A stretch of 64,000 nucleotides of DNA from Rhizobium sp. FKL33 (GCF_005222915.1 NZ_STFX01000005.1:62001-126000), one strand, 5' to 3'; shown: positions 27,842-37,203, counted from the first letter of the stretch. The notes: generated by a model from the letters alone, not told the origin. Numbers and translations: made by a program.

Positions 27842-28601
27842 CCCGATCGTTGACGCCGATCTCAACGCCTATGTCGACGACCAGCTCGACGTCGGCAGGC
27901 GCATCCAGGTCGAAGCCTATCTGTCGGAAAATCCGGCGGTGGCGGCGCAGGTCATGGCCGATCTCCGGGTGAAGGACGAATTGCGGCTGGCGCTGGCCGG
28001 CGCCGACAGCGCCCCGCGCCCTGGAACACGGGAAGCCGCGCGCCGCCTCGAAGGCGCGCTCGCCCGGCGTCGCGTCTACGCCTTCTTTCAGCGGGCTGCA
28101 GTGGTGACGCTGTTCATCGGCGCCGGCTGGTTCGCCCATGAGCGGATCGGTCCGCTCGGCGCCACGCAGGTGGCCGCCTCGACGCAGGCTCCTGCCTATG
28201 TGTCCGAAGCGATCGCCGCGCATGAGACGGCGCAGTTGCGCCAGACTGCGGCCTGGCAGGCGCCGAGCCGGCAATTCGACGCTGCGGCGCTGCGCGCGGC
28301 GACCGCGATCACCCTGCCCGAACTGCCCAGGGGCTGGCGGGTGATGGATGCGCAGATTTTCCCCTCGGCCAATGGCCCGAGCGTGGAAGTGGCGCTCGCC
28401 ACGGAGAAAGGGGGGATGCTGTCCCTCTTCGCCGAGCGCCCCGGAAATTTCGCCGTCGAGCCGGTGCAGGAAACGCATACGGCAGGGGCGCGCGCCGCCT
28501 ACTGGCAGATCGGCGACGTCGCTTACGCGCTCGTCGCCGACAAGTCGGATGCGGGCTCGCTCGAGGCGACCGCCCGCAAGCTGGCGGAAACTCTCTACTG
28601 A
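27834..28601 (+). CDS. membrane-bound anti-sigma factor
   Basis: A 255-residue protein. The N-terminal cytoplasmic part (LNAYVDDQLDVGRRIQVEAYLSENP) has the helical anti-sigma pattern, one membrane helix lies at about 84-100 (VVTLFIGAGWFA), and a periplasmic domain of about 150 residues follows. It should hold the co-encoded sigma factor at the membrane until a signal acts. No zinc-binding H-x3-C-x2-C motif is visible, so it is probably not a ZAS-type sensor. Confidence 0.87.
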   Translation: MTDPIVDADLNAYVDDQLDVGRRIQVEAYLSENPAVAAQVMADLRVKDELRLALAGADSAPRPGTREAARRLEGALARRRVYAFFQRAAVVTLFIGAGWFAHERIGPLGATQVAASTQAPAYVSEAIAAHETAQLRQTAAWQAPSRQFDAAALRAATAITLPELPRGWRVMDAQIFPSANGPSVEVALATEKGGMLSLFAERPGNFAVEPVQETHTAGARAAYWQIGDVAYALVADKSDAGSLEATARKLAETLY

Positions 28602-28621
28602 TCATCAAACGAGGAGACCCG

Positions 28622-29341
28622 ATGATGAACCCGATGAATGAAAGATATGGCTATGCGAGCCAGGCGCAGTCTGGCGCCTTGTTCGACGAAGGCCTGCGCC
28701 AGCACATGCTGCGCGTCTACAACTATATGGGCCTGGGCCTGGTGATCACCGGCATCGTGGCCTATGTCGTCGGCACCACGCCGGCGCTCTATGTGCCGAT
28801 CTTCCAGACGCCGCTCAAATGGGTGGTGATGCTGGCCCCGCTCGCCTTCGTCTTCTTCTTCTCCTTCCGCATCCAGTCGATGTCGGCGGGCACGGCGCAG
28901 ACGATGTTCTGGGCGTTCTCGGCGGTGATGGGCCTGTCGCTCGCCTCGATCTTCCTGGTGTTCACCGGCGCGTCGATCGCCCAGACCTTCTTCATCGCCG
29001 CCACCATGTTCGGCGCGACCAGCCTTTACGGCTACACGACCAAGCGCAACCTCGCCAATTTCGGCTCCTTCCTGATGATGGGCCTGATCGGCGTGGTGAT
29101 CGCCTCGATCGTCAACATCTTCCTCGGCTCGTCCGCCTTGCAGTTCGCGATTTCCGTGATCGGCATCGTCGTGTTCGTCGGCCTCACCGCCTGGGACACG
29201 CAGAACATCAAGGAACAGTATGCCGAGAATTTCGACCAGGAATCCCAGCAGAAGCTGGCGGTGTTCGGCGCGCTCTCGCTCTACCTGAACTTCGTCAACA
29301 TCTTCCAGCTGCTGCTGAACTTCACCGGCGAGCGCGAGTAA
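28622..29341 (+). CDS. Bax inhibitor-1/YccA-family membrane protein
   Basis: A 239-residue protein with seven membrane segments and the BI-1 family blocks FDEGLRQHMLRVYNYMGLGL, TAWDTQNIKEQYAENFD and a final ALSLYLNFVNIFQLLLNF. Family members are proton- or calcium-linked channels or protease modulators. GAGGAG lies eight bases before the ATG. It follows the anti-sigma gene by 20 bases, so it may belong to the sigma operon. Confidence 0.93.
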   Translation: MMNPMNERYGYASQAQSGALFDEGLRQHMLRVYNYMGLGLVITGIVAYVVGTTPALYVPIFQTPLKWVVMLAPLAFVFFFSFRIQSMSAGTAQTMFWAFSAVMGLSLASIFLVFTGASIAQTFFIAATMFGATSLYGYTTKRNLANFGSFLMMGLIGVVIASIVNIFLGSSALQFAISVIGIVVFVGLTAWDTQNIKEQYAENFDQESQQKLAVFGALSLYLNFVNIFQLLLNFTGERE

Positions 29342-29383
29342 TCGCGTCGCCAAGGACGTCAATCCAAAGGAGTGCATGACATC

Positions 29384-29947
29384 ATGGACCAGAATGACCG
29401 TTACGCCATAGAGGGCCTTTTCGGCAAACTTGCCGAGGTCGAACGCCAGGCGCCGCAACGCGACGCGGGAGCCGACGCCTTCATCCGCGAGCGGATCTCG
29501 GCCCAGCCGGCCGCGCCCTATTTCATGGCGCAGACCATCGTGGTGCAAGAGCAGGCGCTGAACGCCGCGCAGCAGCGGATCGAGGAGCTCGAATATCAGC
29601 TCGCCTCCCGCCCCGCGCAGGGCGGCGGAGGATTCTTCTCCTCGCTGTTCGGCTCATCGTCGGCTCCCCGCGCCATGCCGCCCCGCCAGCCTGCTTCGCC
29701 GATGGGCCAGCCCTACGGCCAGCCGCAGCAGGCCGGTCCCTGGGGCCAACAATCCGCTTATGGTCGTCCGGCCGGCGGCGGCTTCCTCGCCGGCGCGGCG
29801 CAGACCGCGATGGGCGTAGCCGGCGGCGTGCTGCTCGGCAACGCCATCGCCGGCATGCTGGGCGGCGATGAAGCCCAGGCTGCCGAAAGCGACGACAGCA
29901 GCCAGGATGACGGCGGCGACGACGGCGGAGACGACAGCTTCTTCTGA
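29384..29947 (+). CDS. DUF2076 protein
   Basis: A 187-residue protein. The N-terminal 85 residues form helices with a coiled-coil-like stretch (QTIVVQEQALNAAQQRIEELEYQL), then a Gly/Pro/Gln-rich segment, a glycine-rich hydrophobic hairpin (GVAGGVLLGNAIAGMLGG) and an acidic Asp/Ser tail ending SFF. This is the DUF2076 layout; its function is not known. AAAGGAG at 29366-29372 favours ATG 29384 over a GTG at 29372 that overlaps the ribosome site. Confidence 0.88.
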   Translation: MDQNDRYAIEGLFGKLAEVERQAPQRDAGADAFIRERISAQPAAPYFMAQTIVVQEQALNAAQQRIEELEYQLASRPAQGGGGFFSSLFGSSSAPRAMPPRQPASPMGQPYGQPQQAGPWGQQSAYGRPAGGGFLAGAAQTAMGVAGGVLLGNAIAGMLGGDEAQAAESDDSSQDDGGDDGGDDSFF

Positions 29948-29986
29948 GGCGCCCGCTGAAGTTCTACCCAAGACTTCGGCGACTTG

Positions 29987-30016
29987 GCCCGGCCCGCGAA
30001 AGCGGCCGGGCTTTTT
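29987..30016 (+). terminator. rho-independent terminator after the DUF2076 gene
   Basis: GCCCGGCC and GGCCGGGC flank CGCGAAAGC; the inner CGC-GAAA-GCG can also pair. TTTTT follows directly. Confidence 0.9.
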
Positions 30017-30085
30017 CATTGCGATGCGGCCGTGCTCGCCGAGAAAATCCAGCAGCAGTCAGTAGCCGCTAAGGAATGAGAGATT

Positions 30086-31702
30086 TCACTCCGCCGCCGC
30101 CTGCCCCGCCTGTTCGCGGTTCTTCATCAGCTTGTAGACGATGGAATCCATCAGCGCCTGGAAAGAGGCGTCGATGATGTTGTCGGAGACCCCGACGGTC
30201 CACCAGCGGGCGCCGGTTCCATCGGCGGATTCGATCAGCACGCGGGTGATGGCTTCGGTGCCGCCATTGAGGATGCGGACCTTGTAATCCACCAGTTCGA
30301 GATCGGTGATCTCGGATTGGTATTTGCCGAGATCCTTGCGCAGCGCGATGTCGAGCGCGTTGACCGGGCCGTGGCCCTCGGCCACCGACATGCGGTCCTC
30401 GCCATCGATCGCGAGTTTCACCACCGCTTCGGACACGGTCTTCAGCTTGCCATTGGCGTCGAAGCGACGCTCGACCATCACCCGGAAGCTCTCGACCTCG
30501 AAGAAGCTCGGCACCGAGCCGAGGATTCGTCGGGCGAGCAGTTCGAAGCTGGCGTCGGCGCCTTCATAGGCATAGCCGGAGGCTTCGCGTTCCTTCACCT
30601 CCGTGATCAGATGATCGAGCCGCGGATCATCCTTGGGCACCACGATGCCGCGACGCTTCAGGGCGTTGAGGAAGTTGGACTTGCCGCCCTGGTCCGAGAC
30701 CATGACCTTGCGCAGATTGCCGACGCTTTCCGGCGGCACATGTTCATAGGTGCGCGGATCTTTCAGCAGCGCCGAGGCGTGGATGCCGGCCTTGGTGGCG
30801 AAGGCGGAGGCGCCGACATAGGGGGCCTGGTGATCGGGCGAGCGGTTGAGCATCTCGTCGAAAGCGTGACTGAGGCTGGTGAGCCCCTGCAGCTTCTCGG
30901 CATCGACACCCGTATCGAAGCGATCGGCATAAGCCGGCTTCAGCACGAGGGTCGGCAGGATGGTGACGAGATTGGCGTTGCCGCAGCGTTCACCGACGCC
31001 GTTGAGCGTGCCCTGAACCTGGCGCACGCCGGCTTCGATGGCGGCAAGAGAATTGGCGACCGCCTGTCCGGTGTCGTTGTGCGCATGGATGCCGAGCCGG
31101 TCGCCCGGCACGCCGGCTGCGATGACGGCAGCGACGATCTCGCGGATTTCCGACGGCTGCGTCCCGCCATTGGTGTCGCACAGCACCACCCAGCGCGCGC
31201 CGGCCTCATAGGCGGTCGTGGCGCAGGCGAGAGCATAGGCGGGATTGGCCTTGTAGCCGTCGAAGAAATGTTCGCAATCGATCATCGCTTCCTTGCCGGC
31301 GCCGATGACCGCCTCGACGGACTGGGCGATGCATTCGAGATTCTCGTCATTCGTACAGCCGAGCGCGACCTTGACGTGATAGTCCCAGCTCTTGGCCACG
31401 AGACAGATCGCATCCGATTTGGCCTGCAGAAGCAGCGACATGCCGGGATCGTTTGACACGGAGATTCCGGCGCGCTTGGTCATGCCGAAGGCGACGAATT
31501 TCGAGCGCGCGGTGCGCTTCTTCTCAAAGAACTTGGTGTCGGTCGGGTTGGCGCCCGGATAGCCGCCCTCGACGTAATCGAAGCCGAAATTGTCGAGCAT
31601 CGTGGCGATGGCGATCTTATCCTCGACGGAAAAATCCACGCCCGGCGTCTGCTGGCCGTCGCGGAGCGTGGTGTCGAAGAGATAGATGCGGTCCCTGGTC
31701 AT
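30086..31702 (-). CDS. cimA: (R)-citramalate synthase
   Basis: A 538-residue alpha-isopropylmalate-synthase-family enzyme of the citramalate type (pyruvate plus acetyl-CoA, a threonine-independent route to isoleucine). The TIM barrel starts with YLFDTTLRDGQQTPGVDFS, has WVVLCDTNGG and the metal-binding HAHNDTGQAVANS, and GERCGNANL completes the catalytic set. The C-terminal regulatory (LeuA dimer) domain covers about 390-530. It stands alone, with a rhizobial-type palindromic repeat just upstream. Confidence 0.93.
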   Translation of the reverse strand: MTRDRIYLFDTTLRDGQQTPGVDFSVEDKIAIATMLDNFGFDYVEGGYPGANPTDTKFFEKKRTARSKFVAFGMTKRAGISVSNDPGMSLLLQAKSDAICLVAKSWDYHVKVALGCTNDENLECIAQSVEAVIGAGKEAMIDCEHFFDGYKANPAYALACATTAYEAGARWVVLCDTNGGTQPSEIREIVAAVIAAGVPGDRLGIHAHNDTGQAVANSLAAIEAGVRQVQGTLNGVGERCGNANLVTILPTLVLKPAYADRFDTGVDAEKLQGLTSLSHAFDEMLNRSPDHQAPYVGASAFATKAGIHASALLKDPRTYEHVPPESVGNLRKVMVSDQGGKSNFLNALKRRGIVVPKDDPRLDHLITEVKEREASGYAYEGADASFELLARRILGSVPSFFEVESFRVMVERRFDANGKLKTVSEAVVKLAIDGEDRMSVAEGHGPVNALDIALRKDLGKYQSEITDLELVDYKVRILNGGTEAITRVLIESADGTGARWWTVGVSDNIIDASFQALMDSIVYKLMKNREQAGQAAAE

Positions 31703-31741
31703 GCATATCCTCCCGCCAGTCGTCTGGCGCGTGTTCTGTGG

Positions 31742-31901
31742 CCACCCCCCTCTGCCCTGCCGGGCATCTCCCCCTCAAGGGGGGAGATTGGATGGCGGCT
31801 CGCGCTCGCCTCAACCGCAACGCCAGAGAGTGGGGCTGGCGTTCTCCTCCTTCGATCTCCCCCCTTGAGGGGGAGATGGCCGGCAGGCCAGAGGGGGGTG
31901 A
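31742..31901. repeat. RIME-like palindromic mobile repeat
   Basis: A 160-base element between cimA and pip, bounded by 46-base imperfect inverted arms: 31742 onward (CCACCCCCCTCTGCCCTGCC...) and its near-complement ending at 31901. Each arm contains an internal palindrome (ATCTCCCCCTCAAGGGGGGAGAT). The centre (about 31790-31855) is unrelated and holds a smaller CGCCAG/CTGGCG pairing. The layout matches rhizobium-specific intergenic mosaic elements (RIME), which are non-coding and repeated many times per genome. Identity to RIME is from memory. Confidence 0.8.
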
Positions 31902-31922
31902 CGCAGAATGCGACTTCCATGT

Positions 31923-32894
<972 letters not shown>

Positions 32895-32915
32895 TCAAAT
32901 CGGAATCTTCCATCA

Positions 32916-33299
32916 TCAATCGCCGTCCCAACCGATCAGGCGATGCCGAAGCGCGGCTACGATTTCCAGATAGACAGCTTCTTCGGCATTGAGGACATCG
33001 TCATTATCGAACCGCAGGACTGTGAAGCCTTGGCTACGCATAAAAGCGTCTCGTCGCGCATCATGACGGATAGCGTCTTCATAGCCATGACTGTGACCAT
33101 CAACCTCGATGATGAGGCGGGCTGACAACCAAGCGAAATCGGCAATGTAGGGACCGAGAGGCGTTTCGCGGCGGAAGCGAGCGCCGAAAGGACGAAGTTC
33201 TCTCAACAGGTTCCACATCACCTGCTCGGCTTTGGTCCGGTCTCGACGCAATGATTGGGCGCGGCGTCTGGTTTTCGGATCAACATTGGAATGGGGCAT
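32916..33299 (-). CDS. DUF559 (Vsr/restriction-like fold) putative endonuclease
   Basis: A 127-residue DUF559 protein. The fold's probable catalytic set is visible: Asp in GPYIADFAW, then LIIEVDGHSHG (Glu-x-Asp), followed by DAFMRSQGFTVLRFDNDDVL. This family resembles very-short-patch repair and type II restriction nucleases; no activity is proven. The frame is open to 33578, but that extension is translation of the inverted-repeat element beginning at 33330 (producing SPSPLWGGVGEG), so ATG 33299 (MPHSNVDPK) is chosen. No methyltransferase is adjacent. Confidence 0.85.
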   Translation of the reverse strand: MPHSNVDPKTRRRAQSLRRDRTKAEQVMWNLLRELRPFGARFRRETPLGPYIADFAWLSARLIIEVDGHSHGYEDAIRHDARRDAFMRSQGFTVLRFDNDDVLNAEEAVYLEIVAALRHRLIGWDGD

Positions 33300-33329
33300 G
33301 AACTTCGCCTCCGAGAGCGAAGAAAAATA

Positions 33330-33483
33330 CCCCTCCCCAACCCCTCCCCACAAGGGGGAGGGGCTAGGATGCGGCACCCTCGTCTTCACCCAAAACCGAT
33401 CCACCAGACGCAAGGTCGCGATCTTGCCGGGAAGGCTCCGCCGGTTAAGCCCCTCCCCCTTGTGGGGAGGGGTTGGGGAGGGG
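33330..33483. repeat. MITE-like element with perfect 36-bp inverted ends
   Basis: Bases 33330-33365 (CCCCTCCCCAACCCCTCCCC...) are the exact reverse complement of 33448-33483. Each arm is itself hairpin-forming (CCCCTCCC-cacaa-GGGGGAGGGG). The 82-base centre is not repetitive. No open transposase exists inside; this is a non-autonomous palindromic element. It ends 31 bases upstream of the DUF559 start and extends that frame artefactually. The same type of repeat is scattered in rhizobial genomes, from memory. Confidence 0.85.
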
Positions 33484-33514
33484 AAAGCCAAAACCACCGA
33501 CCCGGGAAACTGTC

Positions 33515-34027
33515 TCACACCCCCTCCTCCGTCGGCCGCCAGTGATCGGCGGGCTCGGAGCGAGGGGACCATTCGCATGTGTCGTGGTCGGGGTGCTGAT
33601 AATTCACGATATGCGCAAGGAAGGGCGCGGCGGCGAGATCGTCCTCGGTCACCCGCTCCGGCAGTTCGTGGAGATGATCCACATAGGCGACCTTGCCTTC
33701 GACGCCGAATTGTACGGTGGGCGCAATACGCGTGGGCTCGTCGAATGCGCCGATGGCGAGGCCGACGCCATCGGGCGCTTCATAGCAGAGCGGCGTGCCG
33801 CAGTCGCCGCAGAAGCCGCGGCGGACGTAGTTGGAGGAGCGGAAATATTTGGGCTTGCCGCGCGTCCAGGCGAGCTGAGCCTCGCCGACCGAGACCAGCG
33901 GCGCAAAGTAATTGCCGAACGCCTTCTGGCACATGCGGCAATGACAGACGGAGGCGTCCTGATAGCGGCCTTCAAGCCGGAAGCGGATGGCGCCGCATTG
34001 GCAGCCGCCGGTATAGACATCGGTCAT
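33515..34027 (-). CDS. GFA/CENP-V-family zinc protein (first tandem copy)
   Basis: A 170-residue glutathione-dependent formaldehyde-activating enzyme (GFA/CENP-V) family protein. It has the zinc-binding GGCQCGAIRF, the CHCRMCQKAFG knuckle and FCGDCGTPL. These bind zinc and sometimes glutathione or small thiols; actual substrates are mostly unknown. The frame runs further upstream to 34357, but ATG 34027 overlaps the preceding small membrane gene by four bases (ATGA). It has a longer C-terminus than the neighbouring copy (34146-34610) and is about half identical by eye. Confidence 0.9.
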   Translation of the reverse strand: MTDVYTGGCQCGAIRFRLEGRYQDASVCHCRMCQKAFGNYFAPLVSVGEAQLAWTRGKPKYFRSSNYVRRGFCGDCGTPLCYEAPDGVGLAIGAFDEPTRIAPTVQFGVEGKVAYVDHLHELPERVTEDDLAAAPFLAHIVNYQHPDHDTCEWSPRSEPADHWRPTEEGV

Positions 34028-34143
34028 TTGAACGCTCCCACGAAATAGAGGACCACCGCCACGACCACCACCAGCGCCACGGCCTTGCCGACCAGCGCGT
34101 AGATCAACCATTTCGGCATCTGCGTGTTCGGATTGCCCGCCAT
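34024..34143 (-). CDS. 39-residue single-helix membrane peptide
   Basis: A small gene from ATG 34143 to a TGA at 34026-34024 that overlaps the next GFA start. The product has a polar N-terminus (MAGNPNTQMPKW) and one membrane helix (LIYALVGKAVALVVVVAVVLYFVGAF). It sits two bases after the upstream GFA gene stop and overlaps the following GFA gene by four bases, so tight coupling supports real translation. Not a family I recognise; it could be a membrane anchor or partner for the GFA proteins. Confidence 0.7.
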   Translation of the reverse strand: MAGNPNTQMPKWLIYALVGKAVALVVVVAVVLYFVGAFK

Positions 34144-34145
34144 GC

Positions 34146-34610
34146 TCAATCCTCCGGCCATTTGTCGGTGTCGTGATCGGGATGCTGCCAGCTTTCGATG
34201 GCCGCAAACATCGCGTCGACCTCGGGATCGTCGAGCACCGGCTGTTCGAACAGATGATCGATCCAGGGCAGTCGCTTCTTGTGATTGACCTGGATCTGCG
34301 GCTCGAGTTTTTCGGGATGATCGAAGGCGCCGATGGCGAGTTCGACGCCGTCGCCATGATGATAGGTCAAGGGCGTGCCACATTTGTTGCAGAAGCCGCG
34401 CCGGACCTTCTTGGAGGAGCGATAGAGCGACGGCTGACCGCGCGTCCATTCGAGATGAGCGTGATCGGCTGTCACCAGCGGTCCGAAAAAGCCGCCGAAC
34501 GCTTTCTGGCACATGCGGCAATGGCAGATCGAGGGACGGCCGAGATGGCTGGCGCGAAAGCGCACCGCGCCGCATTGGCAACCGCCGGAGAGGATTTCGC
34601 TGGTGGTCAT
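34146..34610 (-). CDS. GFA/CENP-V-family zinc protein (second tandem copy)
   Basis: A 154-residue paralogue of the gene at 33515-34027, with GGCQCGAVRF, ICHCRMCQKAFGGFFGPLV and FCNKCGTPLTY zinc motifs. Its end (SWQHPDHDTDKWPED) parallels YQHPDHDTCEWSPR of the other copy, so the two arose by tandem duplication and diverged. Its start overlaps the upstream vapC stop by four bases. Confidence 0.9.
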   Translation of the reverse strand: MTTSEILSGGCQCGAVRFRASHLGRPSICHCRMCQKAFGGFFGPLVTADHAHLEWTRGQPSLYRSSKKVRRGFCNKCGTPLTYHHGDGVELAIGAFDHPEKLEPQIQVNHKKRLPWIDHLFEQPVLDDPEVDAMFAAIESWQHPDHDTDKWPED

Positions 34611-35026
34611 TCGGCGGGCCTTTCAATCCAGTTTTCGAGCTTCAGCCCGTCGATACGGGAGAATTCGCGGATATTGTCGGTGACGAGGGTGAGATCGAGG
34701 GATTTGGCGTGGGCGGCGATCAGGAGGTCGTTGGGGCCGATTGGCTTGCCACGACGTTCTAGATCGAGCCGCAAAAGGGCATAGATCTCATCAACCTCGG
34801 GCTTGAGAGCGAGAATAGAAATGTCCTTGAGGAATACTGAGATGCGCGATTTCAGCGCCTGCGACGCTCTCTTATAGATCCCGTATTTGAGTTCGCAGGC
34901 GGTTATCACGCTCAGGCAGAGCGCGCTTTTTCCCTCGGCCTCGCCTCGTTGCACTGCATGTCCTTGCGGATTGCGGAGCATGTCCGAAACGATGTTTGTG
35001 TCCAGCATGAAGCGAAAGTCTGTCAT
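34607..35026 (-). CDS. vapC: VapC-family PIN-domain toxin
   Basis: A 139-residue PIN-domain RNase. The catalytic acidic residues are all present: FMLDTNIVSDML (Asp), VITACELKYGI (Glu), GPNDLLIAAHA (Asp) and LVTDNIREF (Asp). It overlaps the antitoxin by four bases upstream and the GFA gene by four bases downstream, so the VapBC and GFA cassettes may be on one transcript. It contrasts with the amber-containing VapC at 7124-7552. Confidence 0.93.
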   Translation of the reverse strand: MTDFRFMLDTNIVSDMLRNPQGHAVQRGEAEGKSALCLSVITACELKYGIYKRASQALKSRISVFLKDISILALKPEVDEIYALLRLDLERRGKPIGPNDLLIAAHAKSLDLTLVTDNIREFSRIDGLKLENWIERPAE

Positions 35027-35265
35027 AGATCGACGTCTTCCACCGGCAAGAGCCCTTCATCAACATCTGGAAACTCTTCGTCCAGTGGCTCAAGCGATCG
35101 AAGCCATTCAAATAAGTCGCGATCCTCGCGCTTCGGCTCAAGAATGATCCGGTCGCCCTCCTTGCGCATGGTGATCTCGTCCCCGGGGAAATCGAATTCC
35201 TCGGGGATTTCCACGGCGCGATGGCCGTCTTTCAGGACGATTTTCACATGCCGGATCTCGTTCAT
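35023..35265 (-). CDS. vapB: VapB/AbrB-type antitoxin
   Basis: An 80-residue antitoxin with an N-terminal SpoVT/AbrB-like swapped-hairpin region (MNEIRHVKIVLKDGHRAVEIPEEFDFPGDEITMRKEGDRI) and an acidic toxin-binding tail (LEPLDEEFPDVDEGLLP). ATG 35265 matches VapB starts; a longer frame reaches 35322 without conservation. It overlaps vapC by ATGA and should repress its own operon. Confidence 0.88.
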   Translation of the reverse strand: MNEIRHVKIVLKDGHRAVEIPEEFDFPGDEITMRKEGDRIILEPKREDRDLFEWLRSLEPLDEEFPDVDEGLLPVEDVDL

Positions 35266-35325
35266 GCTCGGCGCCTCCGATGGCCTTGCGGCAAGCATAG
35301 GCCAGACCGCTGAAAACTCCAATTC

Positions 35326-35511
35326 CTACCGCTTGATCTCCCAGGTCGTGATGCGCTCGCCGGTGGCGGGATCCTTGCCGTCCTTCAACTGGATGCCCTT
35401 GGCGAGCAGGTCGTCGCGGATCTTGTCGGCTTCAGCCTCGTTACCGCTCTTCAGCATTTCAAGCCGCATGTCGACTACGGCTTGAATGGCGTCCGAGAGA
35501 TCGTCGCTCAC
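35326..35511 (-). CDS. free-standing duplicate of the CysS C-terminal tail
   Basis: A 61-residue ORF starting at GTG 35511, which overlaps the cysS stop as GTGA. Its last 37 residues ([27 protein letters not shown] then ITTWEIKR) nearly equal the end of CysS just upstream. The DNA of the two tails differs at about 14 of 105 positions by eye, mostly silently, so they are not a fresh tandem copy. It is not a complete enzyme. It may be the original tail of cysS left behind after recombination (see findings), or a peptide tolerated because it is translationally coupled. Confidence 0.7.
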   Translation of the reverse strand: MSDDLSDAIQAVVDMRLEMLKSGNEAEADKIRDDLLAKGIQLKDGKDPATGERITTWEIKR

Positions 35512-36950
35512 CGCTTGATCTCCCACGTTGTGACGCGTTCGCCAGTGGCTGGATCTTTGCCGTCCTTTAGCTGGATGCCTTTGGCGAGCAACTCGTCGCG
35601 AATCTTATCGGCTTCGGTGAAGTTCTTGGTCTTGAGGAGTTCAAGGCGATGAGCGACGCGCTTGTGATCCTCGCTGCTCAACGCTTGTTTCTCACCGAAT
35701 ACTCTCTGGCCTATGAATTCGAAAGCAGAGCGGAAATCATTCCGAGAAAACGCTCCGCGTCTTTGAGAGAATAACCAGTTAAGGGCAGCCGGCGTATTGA
35801 GGTCGTCAGACAGGAGTTCGAGGAACTCAGCCGGAAGCCTGCCAGCAGGGCAACCGTCCATAAACTCATGAGCCTTGACGATCAAATTTTCTGCTTCTTT
35901 CAACCTCTTTGAGCTGAAATCGATCGGTTCGCGATAATGCGTCATCAGCATGGCCAGACGCAGCACATCTCCGCCCCATTTGCGGCCGCCGAAATTCTCC
36001 GTCGTCATCAGTTCGTTGATGGTGAAGAAGTTGCCCTCGGACTTGGACATCTTCTTGCCTTCGACCTGCAGGAAGCCGTTGTGCATCCAGACATTGGCCA
36101 TGGCGTGCGTGCCATGGGCGCAGCGCGACTGGGCGATTTCGTTTTCATGATGCGGGAAGATGAGATCGAGCCCGCCGCCGTGGATGTCGAAGACGTCGCC
36201 GAGATAGCGGCCGGACATGGCCGAGCATTCGATATGCCAGCCGGGACGGCCATAGATGTCGATGCCGGCGCCATCCACAGTGAAATGAGCCGGCCAGCCG
36301 GGCTGGTCGGCGTCGGAATGTTTCCACAGCACGAAATCGGCGGGATTGCGCTTATGCGCCTCCACCGCCACCCGGGCGCCGGCCTGCTGGTCCTCCAGCT
36401 TGCGCTTGGAGAGTTGACCGTAATCAGCCATCGAGCCGGTGGCGAACAGCACCTCGCGCCCCTCCGCGCCATCGGCCACATAAGCGTGGCCGCGGCCGAG
36501 AAGCTTCTGGATCAGGTCGATCATCTGGGCAATGTTGTCGGTGGCGCGCGGCTCGACGTCGGGCGGCAGGCAGCCGAGCGCCTTCACATCCTCATGGAAC
36601 TGCGTTTCGGTCTTTTCCGTCACCAGGCGGATGGCGGCGTTGAGTTCCATGCCGGGATAATCGCGCAGCGCCCGCGCGTTGATCTTGTCGTCGACATCGG
36701 TGATGTTGCGGACATAGGTGACTTTCGTCTCGCCCTTGCCGCCGTCCCAGGCGCCCTCGCCCGCCAGATGCTTTAGCAGCCGATAGAGCACATCGAAGAC
36801 GATGACCGGGCGGGCATTGCCGATATGGGCGAAGTCATAGACGGTTGGGCCGCAGACATACATCCTGACATGGCTGGGATCGATGGGCTGAAACGGCGCC
36901 TTTTCGCGCGTCAGCGTGTTGTAGAGCCTGAGTTCCGGCGTGTCGGCCAT
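35508..36950 (-). CDS. cysS: cysteinyl-tRNA synthetase
   Basis: A 480-residue class I synthetase charging tRNA-Cys. The zinc/HIGH region is [17 protein letters not shown], the second zinc region covers [10 protein letters not shown], and the KMSKS loop is present ([12 protein letters not shown]). ATG 36950 ([12 protein letters not shown]) is chosen; the frame continues to 37106 without conservation. The C-terminal region encoded by about 35690-35930 is visibly richer in A/T than the rest and does not resemble usual rhizobial CysS ([20 protein letters not shown]), before the normal tail resumes. Confidence 0.94.
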   Translation of the reverse strand: MADTPELRLYNTLTREKAPFQPIDPSHVRMYVCGPTVYDFAHIGNARPVIVFDVLYRLLKHLAGEGAWDGGKGETKVTYVRNITDVDDKINARALRDYPGMELNAAIRLVTEKTETQFHEDVKALGCLPPDVEPRATDNIAQMIDLIQKLLGRGHAYVADGAEGREVLFATGSMADYGQLSKRKLEDQQAGARVAVEAHKRNPADFVLWKHSDADQPGWPAHFTVDGAGIDIYGRPGWHIECSAMSGRYLGDVFDIHGGGLDLIFPHHENEIAQSRCAHGTHAMANVWMHNGFLQVEGKKMSKSEGNFFTINELMTTENFGGRKWGGDVLRLAMLMTHYREPIDFSSKRLKEAENLIVKAHEFMDGCPAGRLPAEFLELLSDDLNTPAALNWLFSQRRGAFSRNDFRSAFEFIGQRVFGEKQALSSEDHKRVAHRLELLKTKNFTEADKIRDELLAKGIQLKDGKDPATGERVTTWEIKR

Positions 36951-37203
36951 GCGTGTCCCCATAGACTGTTTGCCCGGCTGGCCGGGGCGTTTTGCTCTTG
37001 GGGTGTCAGGAGACGAAAACGGCCGGGCCAGCGCTTGCGCTAGCGAATAATGATCCGGCAGATGATGCAGTTCATCGTTTTCATGGGGGCTATATCGCGC
37101 AGTCAAGCGGTGCGGTCAAGGTCGGCGCAATTTTTCCGATGCATACATTTTGAAGAAATATGGTACTGAAGCATTGGAAATGTTCGCGGGGAGGAAAACC
37201 GCC

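Noticed and set aside
33300-33578. Upstream extension of the DUF559 frame
   Set aside because: It translates the inverted-repeat element; the conserved start is at 33299.
34028-34357. Upstream extension of the first GFA frame into its neighbours
   Set aside because: The added residues are non-family; the ATG at 34027 overlaps the small membrane gene in the standard coupled way.
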